From Candidatus Sabulitectum sp. (lineage in GTDB: Bacteria; Fermentibacterota; Fermentibacteria; Fermentibacterales; Fermentibacteraceae), in NCBI GenBank assembly GCA_023145935.1, contig JAGLDB010000002.1, positions 1-35,949 on the forward strand: 35,949 nucleotides of DNA, read 5' to 3'. Within the stretch, counting starts at the first letter, position 1. Every line of letters begins with the position of its first letter. The position numbers and the translations under genes were made by a program. Shown here piece by piece: positions 9,002-16,792 of the stretch. A model generated the notes under the pieces. That model was not told the DNA's origin, did not search any database, and saw only the letters and a program-made list of their open reading frames with translations.

Positions 9002-9040
9002 GTACTTTGCACAGTCTACTAGATCAGCAGTAGTACTTTT
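9002..9040 (+). terminator. Weak terminator candidate after the kinase operon
   Basis: Short nested inverted repeats (GTACT at 9002-9006 with AGTAC at 9032-9036; CTACT at 9016-9020 with AGTAG at 9029-9033) are followed by TACTTTT. The stems are only five bases, so this is a weak call. It overlaps the end of the esterase remnant on the other strand. Confidence 0.25.
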
Positions 9041-9455
9041 CCCGTTACGCTGGTATCACCTGAACGGATGTTGTAGAAATATACTCCGGGAGCAAGACTG
9101 GAACCGTAGAATTCCACATTGTGCATGCCTGGATCCAGATGCGAATTTACAAGTGTTTCAACCACCCTGCCCATTCCGTCGTATATGTCAAGGGAAACAA
9201 AACCTGAAATTTGAAGATCGAAGGTTATCCGGGTCTCGAAGGATGCTCTGTCATAAGCAGTACTGTGATATCCGAATGTTCTTTCAGCCTGCGGCACATC
9301 GGAGAACTCCCATGAACCATCACACATGGGATGGGAGTGATGCATTTTTTCACAGAGGAAACTCACTGCGATGGTAAACCTCTCATGAAGTTTGTCAAAA
9401 TGCCCGCCTTCGAATATCTGGTACTCGTAGTTTATCCCAGGAGCATCGAGTGAGT
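9019..9455 (-). pseudogene. Remnant of secreted esterase with C-terminal sorting domain
   Basis: Only the 3' end of a gene survives. Reading leftwards from about 9455, the first part (GINYEYQIFEGGHFDKLHERF) matches the conserved end of the esterase D / alpha-beta hydrolase fold, including the GGH with the catalytic His. It is followed by a linker and, from about 9270 to the stop at 9019, an 80-residue beta-rich domain (DIYDGMGRVVETL, LAPGVYFYNI, final VLLLI) typical of the FlgD-like Ig fold and type IX sorting domain. The same frame stays open to 9693, but that part shows no family similarity and overlaps the promoter and start of the next gene, and no nucleophile-bearing N-terminal half is found. 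I read it as a 5'-deleted gene; a chance rearrangement or assembly break is the alternative. Confidence 0.6.
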
Positions 9456-9505
9456 CTGTTTTTAAGTATGACCATCTGAGCTGGCATGCAAAAAATGGAA
9501 TCTGC

Positions 9506-9533
9506 TTGACAAGTATTTGAAACAGGTTAATAT
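9506..9533 (+). promoter_or_regulatory. Candidate promoter for the YkvA-like gene
   Basis: A perfect TTGACA (9506-9511), a 16-base spacer and TAATAT (9528-9533) lie about 55 bases ahead of the YkvA-like start. A TATAAA starts five bases further on and offers an alternative -10. Confidence 0.5.
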
Positions 9534-9586
9534 ATAAATACAATTCAAAACCCGTGAGGGTAATCTTCGGACGGAAAGGGTACATA

Positions 9587-10015
9587 ATGAGAAAGACCAT
9601 TTCAAAGGAAACAGCGGAACGAGTGGTGAATGATGGTGCGAACAAGGTAACAGAAGAGGACCTGTACAAAGTTGTAAACAGGGCAGACGACATTCAGAGA
9701 AAGGTCTCCATGCACGGACCCCTGGGAAGATTTATCAGCGATGTAAAGCTGATGATCTCCCTTGTGAAAGACTATTGGAACAAAAACTACAGGGAGGTTC
9801 CATGGTGGACAGTTGCTGCTGTTGTTGCATCTCTTCTTTATGTACTTAGCCCTGTTGATCTTATTCCTGACTTTATTCCGTTCTTTGGACTTCTCGATGA
9901 CGCGGCAGTGGTATCCGCCTGTCTTTTGCTGATTGAGCAGGATCTAAGCAAATACAAGATCTGGAAAGATCTCGAGTCACAATCAAAGAAAATGGATGGA
10001 AATAATGAACAGTAG
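9587..10015 (+). CDS. YkvA-like DUF1232 membrane protein
   Basis: A 142-residue protein with the DUF1232 signature YVLSPVDLIPDFIPFFGLLDD at about residues 86-106, the hallmark of YkvA-type small membrane proteins of unknown function. The hydrophobic stretch from about residue 74 to 120 would form one or two membrane helices; the N-terminal 70 residues are charged and helical, and the C-terminus is hydrophilic. I chose ATG 9587 because GGAAAGGG (9573-9580) sits at proper spacing; an in-frame ATG at 9554 has no such site. The end overlaps the upstream alternative ATG of the next gene, so the two are probably co-transcribed. Function unknown; family members have been linked loosely to membrane or metal stress. 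Confidence 0.8.
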   Translation: MRKTISKETAERVVNDGANKVTEEDLYKVVNRADDIQRKVSMHGPLGRFISDVKLMISLVKDYWNKNYREVPWWTVAAVVASLLYVLSPVDLIPDFIPFFGLLDDAAVVSACLLLIEQDLSKYKIWKDLESQSKKMDGNNEQ

Positions 10016-10520
10016 AAAAGCACCTATTGTGGTGGTACTGAATATGCTGATTGCAGGCTGTTTCTTCGTACTGCCTGCCATGGCAGAGTCTGGTTTTGGT
10101 GCTGCCGGAGCTGAAGCCGATAGCAGCAGAACTCTTGAAGAGATGCTGAATTATGCAATAGAAGATGAGTTTGCAGCCAGGGCAGAGTATGAGATGATCA
10201 TTGCGGAGTATGGAGAAATTCGTCCATTCACCAACATAATCCGTGCTGAGGAATCTCACATTGCTCAATTGATCCCACTTTTTCACCAGTTTGGCTTTGA
10301 AGTACCTGAAGATGCTTCAGGCAGTTTCGTGGTGGTTCCTGAATCATTGAAGAATGCTTTTGAAATAGGTATTGAAGCAGAGATAGTAAATATTGCAATG
10401 TACGAAAGCTTTCTGGAAGGTGATCTGCCGGATGATGTGAGAGATGTGTTTGAGTACCTGAAAGCAGGATCAGAGAACCACCAGAGAGCTTTTGAGAACG
10501 GTTTGCTTCGCTACCAGTAA
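10005..10520 (+). CDS. Exported DUF2202 ferritin-like protein
   Basis: A 171-residue protein with an N-terminal export signal (hydrophobic residues 8-26 ending AMA-ES) and a DUF2202 four-helix ferritin-like body. Metal-ligand candidates are visible in the helices: EDEFAARAEYEMI in helix 1, RAEESHIAQL (ExxH) in helix 2, EAEIVNIAMYE in helix 3 and SENHQRAF in helix 4, which is the rubrerythrin/ferritin-like pattern. A lipobox-like IAGC sits inside the signal, so it could instead be a lipoprotein. Start 10005 is preferred over the in-frame ATG at 9996 because GGATGGA lies just ahead. It follows the YkvA-like gene with a 10-base overlap. Probable role in periplasmic iron or oxidative-stress handling; the substrate is unproven. 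Confidence 0.82.
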   Translation: MNSRKAPIVVVLNMLIAGCFFVLPAMAESGFGAAGAEADSSRTLEEMLNYAIEDEFAARAEYEMIIAEYGEIRPFTNIIRAEESHIAQLIPLFHQFGFEVPEDASGSFVVVPESLKNAFEIGIEAEIVNIAMYESFLEGDLPDDVRDVFEYLKAGSENHQRAFENGLLRYQ

Positions 10521-10571
10521 GCAATTCATATTCAGAAGAAAGATTTCTGTTGATCTACTATTTTACCCACA

Positions 10572-11084
10572 TTAGTCTTCTTCTGGGCTCCTGTTAAAGA
10601 ATTCACTGATCCACTGAAAGTCGCATCCAGCATTCGAAGCAGCGTTTTCATCATTATCTCTATCGCCGACGAAGAGAACTGTTGAAGGATCAACATTGTA
10701 GAGTTCCATCAGCTGGATAAGCATTCCCGGAGCTGGTTTTCTACAGCTGCAGCCGCTGTATGGAATGTGCGGGCACATCTGGATAGTCCCTTGAGCTGGA
10801 GAAAAGCCGAAGGCTTTAATGAAAGTATCATTGAGAAGATCCATAGCAGTATCTTCAGCAAAATAACCCGAACCAACGCCTCCCTGGTTGCTTGCAATGC
10901 CATAGCCTACACCGGATTCACCCCCTGGACCAGCCCAGTTGAAACTGGCAAGCTTTTCTACAACATCCGGGTAAAGTTTCCATTCTCCAGTTCTATTCGG
11001 GCATGGTTGCCCTGGAACCGTGCAGTATCTTAGAGTCCCATCGGCATCAAAGATGATTAAGCTGTATTTCACTGACTCCCCCAT
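10572..11084 (-). CDS. HAD phosphatase of the GmhB/HisB-N type
   Basis: A 170-residue HAD-superfamily phosphatase. Motif I is FDADGTLR (nucleophile Asp13, acid Asp15), motif II ASNQGG, motif III CRKPAPG and motif IV VGDRDNDENAA. A structural zinc site is visible in CPHIPYSGCSCRKP (CxH then CxC), as in D-glycero-heptose-1,7-bisphosphate 7-phosphatase and histidinol-phosphatase domains. No heptose or histidine genes are nearby, so the substrate is open. The frame extends upstream to 11162, but the HAD fold starts a few residues after Met at 11084; a GTG right after a GGGGGAG (11072 region) is also possible. Stands alone, convergent with the ferritin-like gene and divergent from the amidohydrolase. 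Confidence 0.8.
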   Translation of the reverse strand: MGESVKYSLIIFDADGTLRYCTVPGQPCPNRTGEWKLYPDVVEKLASFNWAGPGGESGVGYGIASNQGGVGSGYFAEDTAMDLLNDTFIKAFGFSPAQGTIQMCPHIPYSGCSCRKPAPGMLIQLMELYNVDPSTVLFVGDRDNDENAASNAGCDFQWISEFFNRSPEED

Positions 11085-11287
11085 AGGTTTAAACAAATCT
11101 TGGATACTACGGAAAAAATGCACTACAGGTAAAATACTATCTGAGCAGTTCTCTGCAACCATCTATCCACTTCAGTATCGGTTGCAGCATCGTCACTGAC
11201 TGAAGGGGTATTGCGCCAATGGAGCTGTATGTAGTAACTTAACTGAAATCCCGCATTTAGTTGTGTACTTTTTCAGAAGGAGGCGGC

Positions 11288-12517
11288 ATGGCAGAGAAGA
11301 GGCGAACAGTTGTTTTTGCAGAAGTACTGTATGATGGCAGGAGCAAACAGGAGAACTGCTCAATTGTTATAGAAGATGATAAGATAGTGGATGTTCTTCA
11401 GAAGAAGCTTGACGCAGATTATTCCGGTTTTGTAACTCCGGCATTCATAGATGCCCACTCACACATTGGAATGGACAGGGAAGGTGAGCCCTGGAGCGAA
11501 TCCGAACTGAATGACACACTGAACCAGATACTGCCTGTGAACGATCCTCTTAACAGCATCTACTTCGATGACAGAGCATTCAAGGACGCAGTTGATTTTG
11601 GAGTCCTCTATAGCTGTGTTGTTCCAGGCAGCGGAAATCTTTTCGGCGGCAGGGCAAAGGTGATCCGCAACTTCGCCCCAAACCGGAAAACAGCAGAATT
11701 GAAAGACTACGGGTTCAAGATGGCCCTGGGCTACAATCCCAGATCAACAACTGATTGGAAGGGGGACCGCCCAAATACACGAATGGGCGTTTATGCCCTT
11801 CTTGAGCAGAAATTCGATGAGGTCATCAACAAAAGAAACAAGGCTTCCCTGAAGAGAGAAAAGGAGTTGCACAAGCTTCAGAAGGATGCGAAGAAAGAGG
11901 AGTTCTCACATGATGAGATAAAGTATCAGACATCTCTTATTGAAAGAGAGTACCTACAGACCTTTACCCCCGGGGAAGGTGCAGTTATGGAGCTGCTCGC
12001 AGGGGAAAAAACAGCCAAGGTGCATGTACACAAAGAAGACGATGTTCTTTACCTTATAGAGTTTGCCCGCAAGTATGGTATCAAGGTAACAGCTGAGCAC
12101 ACAGGTGATGTGTTCCATAAAGATATCTTTAACGAACTCGGGAATGCGGGAATCCCCATTGTTTACGGCCCCCTTGGATCAGTAGGGTATAAGGTTGAGC
12201 TGAAGCATGCTTACTACCAGAATGCAGGGCTTCTGATGGAATCAAATGCATTCTATGGCCTCATGACAGATCACCCGGTTATATGGACCCCATTCCTGAG
12301 AGATAGTCTGAAATTCTTCCTTATTCAGGGAATGTCACCGGAGGAGGCAATTTCCATGATAACATGGAAAAATGCAAAAATTCTTGGTATTGACGATACA
12401 CTTGGTACAGTTGAGCCGGGAAAGACCGCAAGCCTTGTTGTCTGGAAGAGAAATCCTCTTGATCTTGCTGCTTTTCCGCAAATGGTCATGGCGGAAGGAA
12501 AAGTAATTCGTGAATAG
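11288..12517 (+). CDS. Amidohydrolase, imidazolonepropionase-related
   Basis: A 409-residue metal-dependent hydrolase of the amidohydrolase superfamily. The N-terminal composite beta-sandwich leads to TPAFIDAHSHIG with the HxH metal pair (His57, His59). Further barrel ligands are seen in KVHVHKED, TAEHTGD and LMTDHPV, and the C-terminal segment ILGIDDTLGTVEPGKTASLVVWKRNPLD is the usual closing sandwich. A charged helical insertion (about residues 185-235, rich in Lys and Glu) interrupts the barrel. Start at ATG 11288 is fixed by AGAAGGAGG (11275-11283). It lacks a signal peptide, unlike many of its relatives in this kind of genome. Substrate unknown; carboxypeptidase or imidazolonepropionase-like activities are the family range. 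Confidence 0.85.
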   Translation: MAEKRRTVVFAEVLYDGRSKQENCSIVIEDDKIVDVLQKKLDADYSGFVTPAFIDAHSHIGMDREGEPWSESELNDTLNQILPVNDPLNSIYFDDRAFKDAVDFGVLYSCVVPGSGNLFGGRAKVIRNFAPNRKTAELKDYGFKMALGYNPRSTTDWKGDRPNTRMGVYALLEQKFDEVINKRNKASLKREKELHKLQKDAKKEEFSHDEIKYQTSLIEREYLQTFTPGEGAVMELLAGEKTAKVHVHKEDDVLYLIEFARKYGIKVTAEHTGDVFHKDIFNELGNAGIPIVYGPLGSVGYKVELKHAYYQNAGLLMESNAFYGLMTDHPVIWTPFLRDSLKFFLIQGMSPEEAISMITWKNAKILGIDDTLGTVEPGKTASLVVWKRNPLDLAAFPQMVMAEGKVIRE

Positions 12518-12549
12518 TCGCGGCTTCAATCGGATTTGCATATCTGATC

Positions 12550-13107
12550 ATGCACAACCAGACAGGAATAGAGTATATAGTGTTGCCTGATAGATCATTT
12601 TTTTTGACCGATGGGGATCTCAATGAATTCCGGAGCTTCTTTAAACCAGGTCATATCTGGTCTCTACTGCTGAAAGACGCTGAGGGATTCAGATTCTGGA
12701 AGATTCTGCGTGAGGTCAATGGGGAACTATGGATTCAGCATGGAACCGGAGCAGTTGCTCATGTTTTTATTGATAAGGACAGAATTATTTCTGTAGAACT
12801 TCTTCAGGAAGAGCAAGCAGAGAAAATACTCAGGAAATACGGTTTTCCTGTTTCCTCTGATATGCGCCATCGAGCAAGCAAATTTCTTTGCTCCGGCAAG
12901 GATGTCCACTCTGCGTTGCTTGCAGCATGGTCCCGGTTGGCAGGTTTATCCCCGCTTCCACCTGTTTTATGTGATAACGGCATCACTCTGATTCGATACC
13001 GATTCTCATGGCAGGGTATTCTGGAAGTGAAAGTCTCGCCCGAGGGCAGGGTGGTGTCGCATCTCTGGTATACAGCAGGGGATGCAATGGATATCTTAAA
13101 TTCATAA
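12550..13107 (+). CDS. Conserved-looking protein of unknown function
   Basis: A 185-residue soluble protein I do not recognise. It has no signal peptide or membrane segment. The composition is balanced and hydrophobic residues alternate as in a beta-rich fold (for example WIQHGTGAVAHVFID, and WQGILEVKVSPEGRVVSHLWY at the end), with a helical middle (EEQAEKILRKYG...ASKFLCSGKDVHSALLAAWSRLAG). The codon pattern matches neighbours. The ribosome site ahead of ATG 12550 is poor; 32 bases separate it from the amidohydrolase stop, so co-transcription is likely. It is convergent with the first DUF6982-like gene. Confidence 0.6.
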   Translation: MHNQTGIEYIVLPDRSFFLTDGDLNEFRSFFKPGHIWSLLLKDAEGFRFWKILREVNGELWIQHGTGAVAHVFIDKDRIISVELLQEEQAEKILRKYGFPVSSDMRHRASKFLCSGKDVHSALLAAWSRLAGLSPLPPVLCDNGITLIRYRFSWQGILEVKVSPEGRVVSHLWYTAGDAMDILNS

Positions 13108-13155
13108 TCGTTACCCCCACAGTTGGGATATCAGAGATGGCAGGTTCTGTGACAA

Positions 13156-13548
13156 CTAATTTGCGATGTCTACACTTGCAATGGCGGATCTTAGCACAAA
13201 GGCTCTGATCGTATTGGAATCAGTATCTCCGGGGAAGATGTAAAACCCTGTAGAATCTCGGTGAGACAATTCTGAAATACCGTAGAATTTTTCTCCATCC
13301 TTGAAGGTTACAACAATATGCCTTCCGAAAAAAGGCGCTTTCTTGAAGTCGTGGGAGTCTTCATGCAACGGATCTCCATCGAAATCCATAACGATAAAGA
13401 CAGCTTTAAGATTCTCAAGCCAGAATTTAACTGAATCTGCTGGCTCTTCAAGTGTTGCGAGATGAAAGTACGGAACAGTGGGAGTGAAATCGGAAGAATA
13501 CCCTTTTGAGATACTACCGTCATTGCCGTGCACCACAATCTTATTCAT
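13156..13548 (-). CDS. DUF6982-like protein, copy 1
   Basis: A 130-residue soluble beta-rich protein opening MNKIVVHGNDGSISKGYSSDF, the form I associate with the DUF6982 family (a KVVVxxxDGxxxKGxTxDF start followed by FHL); the family name is from memory. It has no signal or membrane segment. Conserved features shared with copy 2 at 18215-18607 are NLKAVF, DSHDF, GxHIVVxFxDGE, GIS and HRxxTGFxxFP. A strong AAGGAGG precedes the ATG, and a TTGACA promoter lies upstream, so it looks like a single-gene unit that is well translated. Function unknown; the fold may be a small beta-barrel regulator. Confidence 0.75.
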   Translation of the reverse strand: MNKIVVHGNDGSISKGYSSDFTPTVPYFHLATLEEPADSVKFWLENLKAVFIVMDFDGDPLHEDSHDFKKAPFFGRHIVVTFKDGEKFYGISELSHRDSTGFYIFPGDTDSNTIRAFVLRSAIASVDIAN

Positions 13549-13877
13549 GTGACGCCTCCTTAACCACTTATGCCTGTCTATAGATTAACTGCTTCTGTAT
13601 GTGATGTCAATAGGATATTGATGAAGAATCTGTTTAGGAATCTGATTTATCAGGTCTTTTTCACCATGAAGAACCTTGACTCCTCCAGCGGTCGCTCAGA
13701 TATACGATGACAATTGCTGCCGTGCATAACAGTGCTCTTTCTATAATGCGGAAACAGTGTTACATTCTGTTATTCCTGGGTGTTTCTGTTTCAGTGGCAC
13801 TTTTAGTAAGGTTGAGTGGGATTCTGTGTATAAACCAGCTTTATGAGTGTTTCACATACTTTAAGAGGAGGGTTGTT
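13549..13877. other. 329-base gap between divergent genes
   Basis: It holds the promoter of the first DUF6982-like gene on the left. On the right is a perfect TATAAT (13742-13747) without a convincing -35, and the AGAGGAGGG ribosome site (13864-13872) of the lipoprotein gene. The reading frame of the lipoprotein stays open back to an ATG at 13707, which would add 57 residues in front of the signal peptide; I do not regard that as coding. No RNA gene is apparent. Confidence 0.5.
13582..13610 (-). promoter_or_regulatory. Candidate promoter of DUF6982-like copy 1
   Basis: On the minus strand, TTGACA (13610-13605), a 17-base spacer and TAATCT (13587-13582) precede the gene by about 35 bases. The -35 is perfect and the -10 is weak. 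Confidence 0.4.
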
Positions 13878-14405
13878 TTGAAAACAGCTAATGTTTTTTT
13901 AATGCTTGCGACTCTTTCATTGTTTGCGGTCTTGGGTTGCGGTGAAGGTGCAGTGGCGGATAGTGCTGAAGAAAGTGCTGCTGTGGTTGATGCCGGGAAT
14001 CATGATGCCGACGCTGAGAGTGCTGAGAATTCTAATGGAGATTCAGAGTATGATTCTGTTCCTACAGATATTAACTACGACAACTTTGACGCTGGTATTC
14101 CAGATGGATTCCCTGACGTAATTCCTGTATATGATATTGCAAACTCTACAGTCATGGGAGGCATGGAGACGGATGCTGGGGGAACCATGGTGTATAATCT
14201 GGTTCTGGGAAGCAATGATGAGATATCCGATGTTTCTGAAACGATAATCAACAACCTTGAGAACATTGACATGAACATTGCAGTTGAAGGTTCATCAATG
14301 CTTATGGGATACATGGGGAACTGGGACTATACCATCACTGTAGACAACGGCGAAGCTGATGGATTTGTTACAGTTATTACATACAGCATTGTAGAGAAGC
14401 AGTAA
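13878..14405 (+). CDS. Lipoprotein of unknown function, TTG start
   Basis: A 175-residue lipoprotein. Starting at TTG 13878, immediately after a strong AGAGGAGGG, the chain opens MKTANVFLMLATLSLFAVLGC, a textbook signal with lipobox VLGC and lipidated Cys21. A low-complexity acidic linker rich in Ala, Asp, Glu and Ser (about 22-60) then leads to a compact domain (about 65-175) with PDGFPDVIPVYDIANST and alternating strands ending GFVTVITYSIV. The earlier in-frame ATG at 13707 would bury the signal and is rejected. No Asp at +2, so outer-membrane delivery by the enterobacterial rule is expected, though that rule may not hold here. First of three secreted-protein genes in a row. Role unknown. 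Confidence 0.72.
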   Translation: MKTANVFLMLATLSLFAVLGCGEGAVADSAEESAAVVDAGNHDADAESAENSNGDSEYDSVPTDINYDNFDAGIPDGFPDVIPVYDIANSTVMGGMETDAGGTMVYNLVLGSNDEISDVSETIINNLENIDMNIAVEGSSMLMGYMGNWDYTITVDNGEADGFVTVITYSIVEKQ

Positions 14406-14425
14406 CAGAAGGGCGATGAACTGAT

Positions 14426-15034
14426 TTGAGACTAATACTGGCGGTGATGGTGTTCTCAGTGACAGCGTTTGCAGAATCTGTTTTTGCGGAAGATGAGGTT
14501 TTATGGGCAGAGATAGACAGGATCAACGGGATCATTGAAGAAGCAGATCACCTGGATTCAAGCCACCTTGAAATTCTTTTTCAGGAAACAGTTGAGGTTG
14601 CTTTGTCTCATGAGTTGCAGAGCCAGTTCGAGGATCTTAGAACGGACGCTTTCGAAACGGGAGATTTCGATGAGATTGATGCGTACGCAGAACGGGCCGG
14701 CATGGCTATAAATGTTTTTGTTATGGGGGAATCCAACAATATAGGTGTGAATACTCCAGTTTTTCTGGATATCAGTACTGCCGATACTGAAGCTTATACC
14801 TTTTTTCTGGTCAGTGTGGGTGGCTTTTATGCAGGCAGAGAAATTTCACGCATTGGTACTGCTGAACTTCCTGCCTGGATGGAACGCACTGAATCAAGCG
14901 TGCAGGCAGAAGTAGACCCTGAGAAAGCAGAAGAATGGCTTGGTTACTGGCGGACAATTCGTCCTTCCCTGAATGGTTACTTCCTTAGCATAGCAGATGC
15001 AACCATTCAGGAACTTGCTGCAAGAGTTCAATAG
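14426..15034 (+). CDS. Exported protein of unknown function
   Basis: A 202-residue protein opening MRLILAVMVFSVTAFAESVFAED from a TTG start, an export signal with cleavage likely after FAES or VFA. The mature part is helical and acidic in its first 80 residues (IDRINGIIEEADHLDSSHLEILF), then has a beta-rich section (INVFVMGESNNIGVNTPVFLDIS, YTFFLVSVGGFYAG) and a helical end. A weak AGGGCG lies ahead of the TTG; ATG at 14447-14449 would leave too short a signal. Only 20 bases separate it from the upstream lipoprotein, so they are probably one operon. No family recognised. Confidence 0.65.
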   Translation: MRLILAVMVFSVTAFAESVFAEDEVLWAEIDRINGIIEEADHLDSSHLEILFQETVEVALSHELQSQFEDLRTDAFETGDFDEIDAYAERAGMAINVFVMGESNNIGVNTPVFLDISTADTEAYTFFLVSVGGFYAGREISRIGTAELPAWMERTESSVQAEVDPEKAEEWLGYWRTIRPSLNGYFLSIADATIQELAARVQ

Positions 15035-15057
15035 AGGAGACAGCGAGGAATCTGGAA

Positions 15058-15699
15058 ATGATACCTGGAATAGTTGCGGTTTGCATGGGATTTGTTCTAC
15101 TGGAAGGTTCAGGTTATGAAATACTTGTTCCAGGAAACTATTTCCAGGGAGAAACTGAAGCAGTGAGAGGTGAGCTCTGGCATGGAGTTTATGCCACTTC
15201 CGCCGGATACGAATTGAGAACTGTTGAGTTGGTGGTTAAGGCAGCACACTCATTAGCCGATGGACCCAACGAAGAGAGAACTGGCAGTTTAATTCTTGTG
15301 GCAGGTGAGGAAGGTAAACTGCTATTTCTTTTACAATCAGAAGATGGAGTTTTTTCGCCTGGTTTGATCCATACCGAATTGGTAAACACCGGTGATCTTC
15401 AAATTGGTGTTTCAATTCAAGTTAGTGACTCATACGAGGTATTTACAACCGAAGAAGGATTGTTTCTGTCTGACGGTCATGTTTCTCAGAGGCTTTCCGA
15501 TGTGTATCCCGATTCTCATGGTGAAGGTGTTTCGGTGGTGTGGGTGGGTGACCTTGATGGAGATGGCGGGATCGATATAGTTCTGGATGATCAACCTCAT
15601 TATGCAACAAAATGCTTCTACCGGTTGTTTCTTTCCTCTGAAGCGGATCCAGGTTCTCTGGTTAAAGAAGTTGCGAGTTTCTCTGCAGTGGCATGCTGA
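15058..15699 (+). CDS. Secreted protein with an FG-GAP-like Asp-rich loop
   Basis: A 213-residue protein with a short hydrophobic N-terminus (IPGIVAVCMGFVLL) that probably directs export. The body is beta-rich. Near the C-terminus, WVGDLDGDGGIDIVLDDQPH (about 161-180) has the DxDxDG calcium-loop pattern of FG-GAP/VCBS repeats, followed by a strand that may complete a single blade. Upstream GAGGAGA and GCGAGGA motifs lie in the 23-base gap after the previous gene, supporting ATG 15058 and co-transcription. A single repeat cannot form a propeller alone, so this may be a small relative of such proteins. Function unknown. Confidence 0.6.
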   Translation: MIPGIVAVCMGFVLLEGSGYEILVPGNYFQGETEAVRGELWHGVYATSAGYELRTVELVVKAAHSLADGPNEERTGSLILVAGEEGKLLFLLQSEDGVFSPGLIHTELVNTGDLQIGVSIQVSDSYEVFTTEEGLFLSDGHVSQRLSDVYPDSHGEGVSVVWVGDLDGDGGIDIVLDDQPHYATKCFYRLFLSSEADPGSLVKEVASFSAVAC

Positions 15700-15894
15700 A
15701 AGGGATCCTGCCTGTAGACTTGGCTGTTTACGCATTCCCCCGGCATCCTTGTGAGAGTTTATGCTCCATCCTGAACATGGATAAAGGATTCTTCGGTGTG
15801 AAATGTGCAGTTCGCAGAAATTTTTATAACCAGTGTTGTCTTTTTGAAAGAAGTGCAGTGAGCCAGTGATCAACAGTTGATTGTTGTTTTGAAG

Positions 15895-16788
15895 CTACAG
15901 AAATCCAAGAGTCATGAAGAGACCGAAGAGAGCCATTGCAAGTCCGGAGAACAAATGAAGTATCAGTTCCATGGTCTTTGTCCCGGCAGATTCCTTCATG
16001 GCGAGAGTTATTCTGTTTCTCATGAGAACGGTAAGAAGTCCGAGTGTCGCAAGAAGAATTCCCATACCGAGAGACATGAACAGAATGGACAGTATTCCAA
16101 GTAGCACAGCATCGCCTGCTACGGAAAGTATCATTATAGCAGACGCTGCCGGGCATGGTACCAGCCCGGAAAGAATCAATCCGGCAATCCCCCTGTCTTT
16201 TTCTGTGATATTTTGTTTCTCCCTGTATTTCCTGATCCCGTGAATGATCATCCAGACTCCCAGGATAAGTATGATGGCATATGTGACGGGAAACAGAAAA
16301 TTTTGAGCTGCGTCCAAGGAAATAAGTAGAGAGTGTGCAGTAAAAAGGTATAGGCCTCCCACAAGTACAATAGCGCTTGCGGCATGGACCATAGCAAGAA
16401 GAAATCCTGCAAGGAAACCTTTGGCCGGTTTTGTTCCACGACCGAGGAAATATGTTACAAGAACCATTTTTCTGTGCCCTGGCCCCAGTGCATGCAGAAC
16501 TCCAAAAATGAAAGAAACCCCGAGCAGCAGCCATAGGCTTTTCATGCTTCCAGTTTCATTGATATCTGCCATAGTATTTGAGATTGAAAGTTGAAGTTTT
16601 CTCTGCGCTGAAGTGCTTTTAGTAAGAAGAGAGCCAATAACCGGCCATGTGGAAGGGCCCCCGGGTGCTCTAAGTGAGTTTTCCGATTGCTGCTCATCAG
16701 CACTGCCCCCTGATATGAATGGATTTGACTGTGCAAATAAACAGGATGAGAACATAAAGAGGAGAAGGAACGGCTTAAAGAACTGCAT
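15895..16788 (-). CDS. NicO-family nickel/cobalt exporter (RcnA-like)
   Basis: A 297-residue inner-membrane metal transporter. An N-terminal signal-like helix (KPFLLLFMFSSCLFAQ) and a polar stretch to about residue 80 precede a six-helix core. The two family signatures are clear: HALGPGHRKMVLVTYFLG (RcnA: HALTPGHGK) and SGLVPCPAASAIMI (RcnA: GGLIPCP), whose His and Cys residues are thought to line the metal path. It follows the DUF1007 gene directly (GTG at 16791 or ATG at 16788, two to five bases past the stop), a pairing seen widely. The His-rich loop of RcnA is not present, so the metal may differ. No nickel- or cobalamin-type riboswitch was seen upstream. Confidence 0.85.
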   Translation of the reverse strand: MQFFKPFLLLFMFSSCLFAQSNPFISGGSADEQQSENSLRAPGGPSTWPVIGSLLTKSTSAQRKLQLSISNTMADINETGSMKSLWLLLGVSFIFGVLHALGPGHRKMVLVTYFLGRGTKPAKGFLAGFLLAMVHAASAIVLVGGLYLFTAHSLLISLDAAQNFLFPVTYAIILILGVWMIIHGIRKYREKQNITEKDRGIAGLILSGLVPCPAASAIMILSVAGDAVLLGILSILFMSLGMGILLATLGLLTVLMRNRITLAMKESAGTKTMELILHLFSGLAMALFGLFMTLGFL

Positions 16789-16792
16789 CACA

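Noticed and set aside
9456..9693. The minus-strand frame of the esterase remnant stays open to 9693.
   Set aside because: The extension overlaps the promoter and beginning of the YkvA-like gene, has no esterase similarity and no nucleophile motif, so it is not part of a working gene.
13707..13877. N-terminal extension of the lipoprotein gene from ATG 13707.
   Set aside because: It would place a lipobox signal internally; the GGAGG-preceded TTG at 13878 gives a textbook lipoprotein signal.
15869..15881. ATCAACAGTTGAT palindrome followed by a T-rich run as a terminator.
   Set aside because: The loop would be a single base, and trimming it leaves only a five-base AT-rich stem; too weak.
15824..16534. 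236-codon minus-strand frame with many Cys, Arg and His.
   Set aside because: It is an out-of-frame shadow of the NicO gene; its composition is typical of a false frame and no motif is present.
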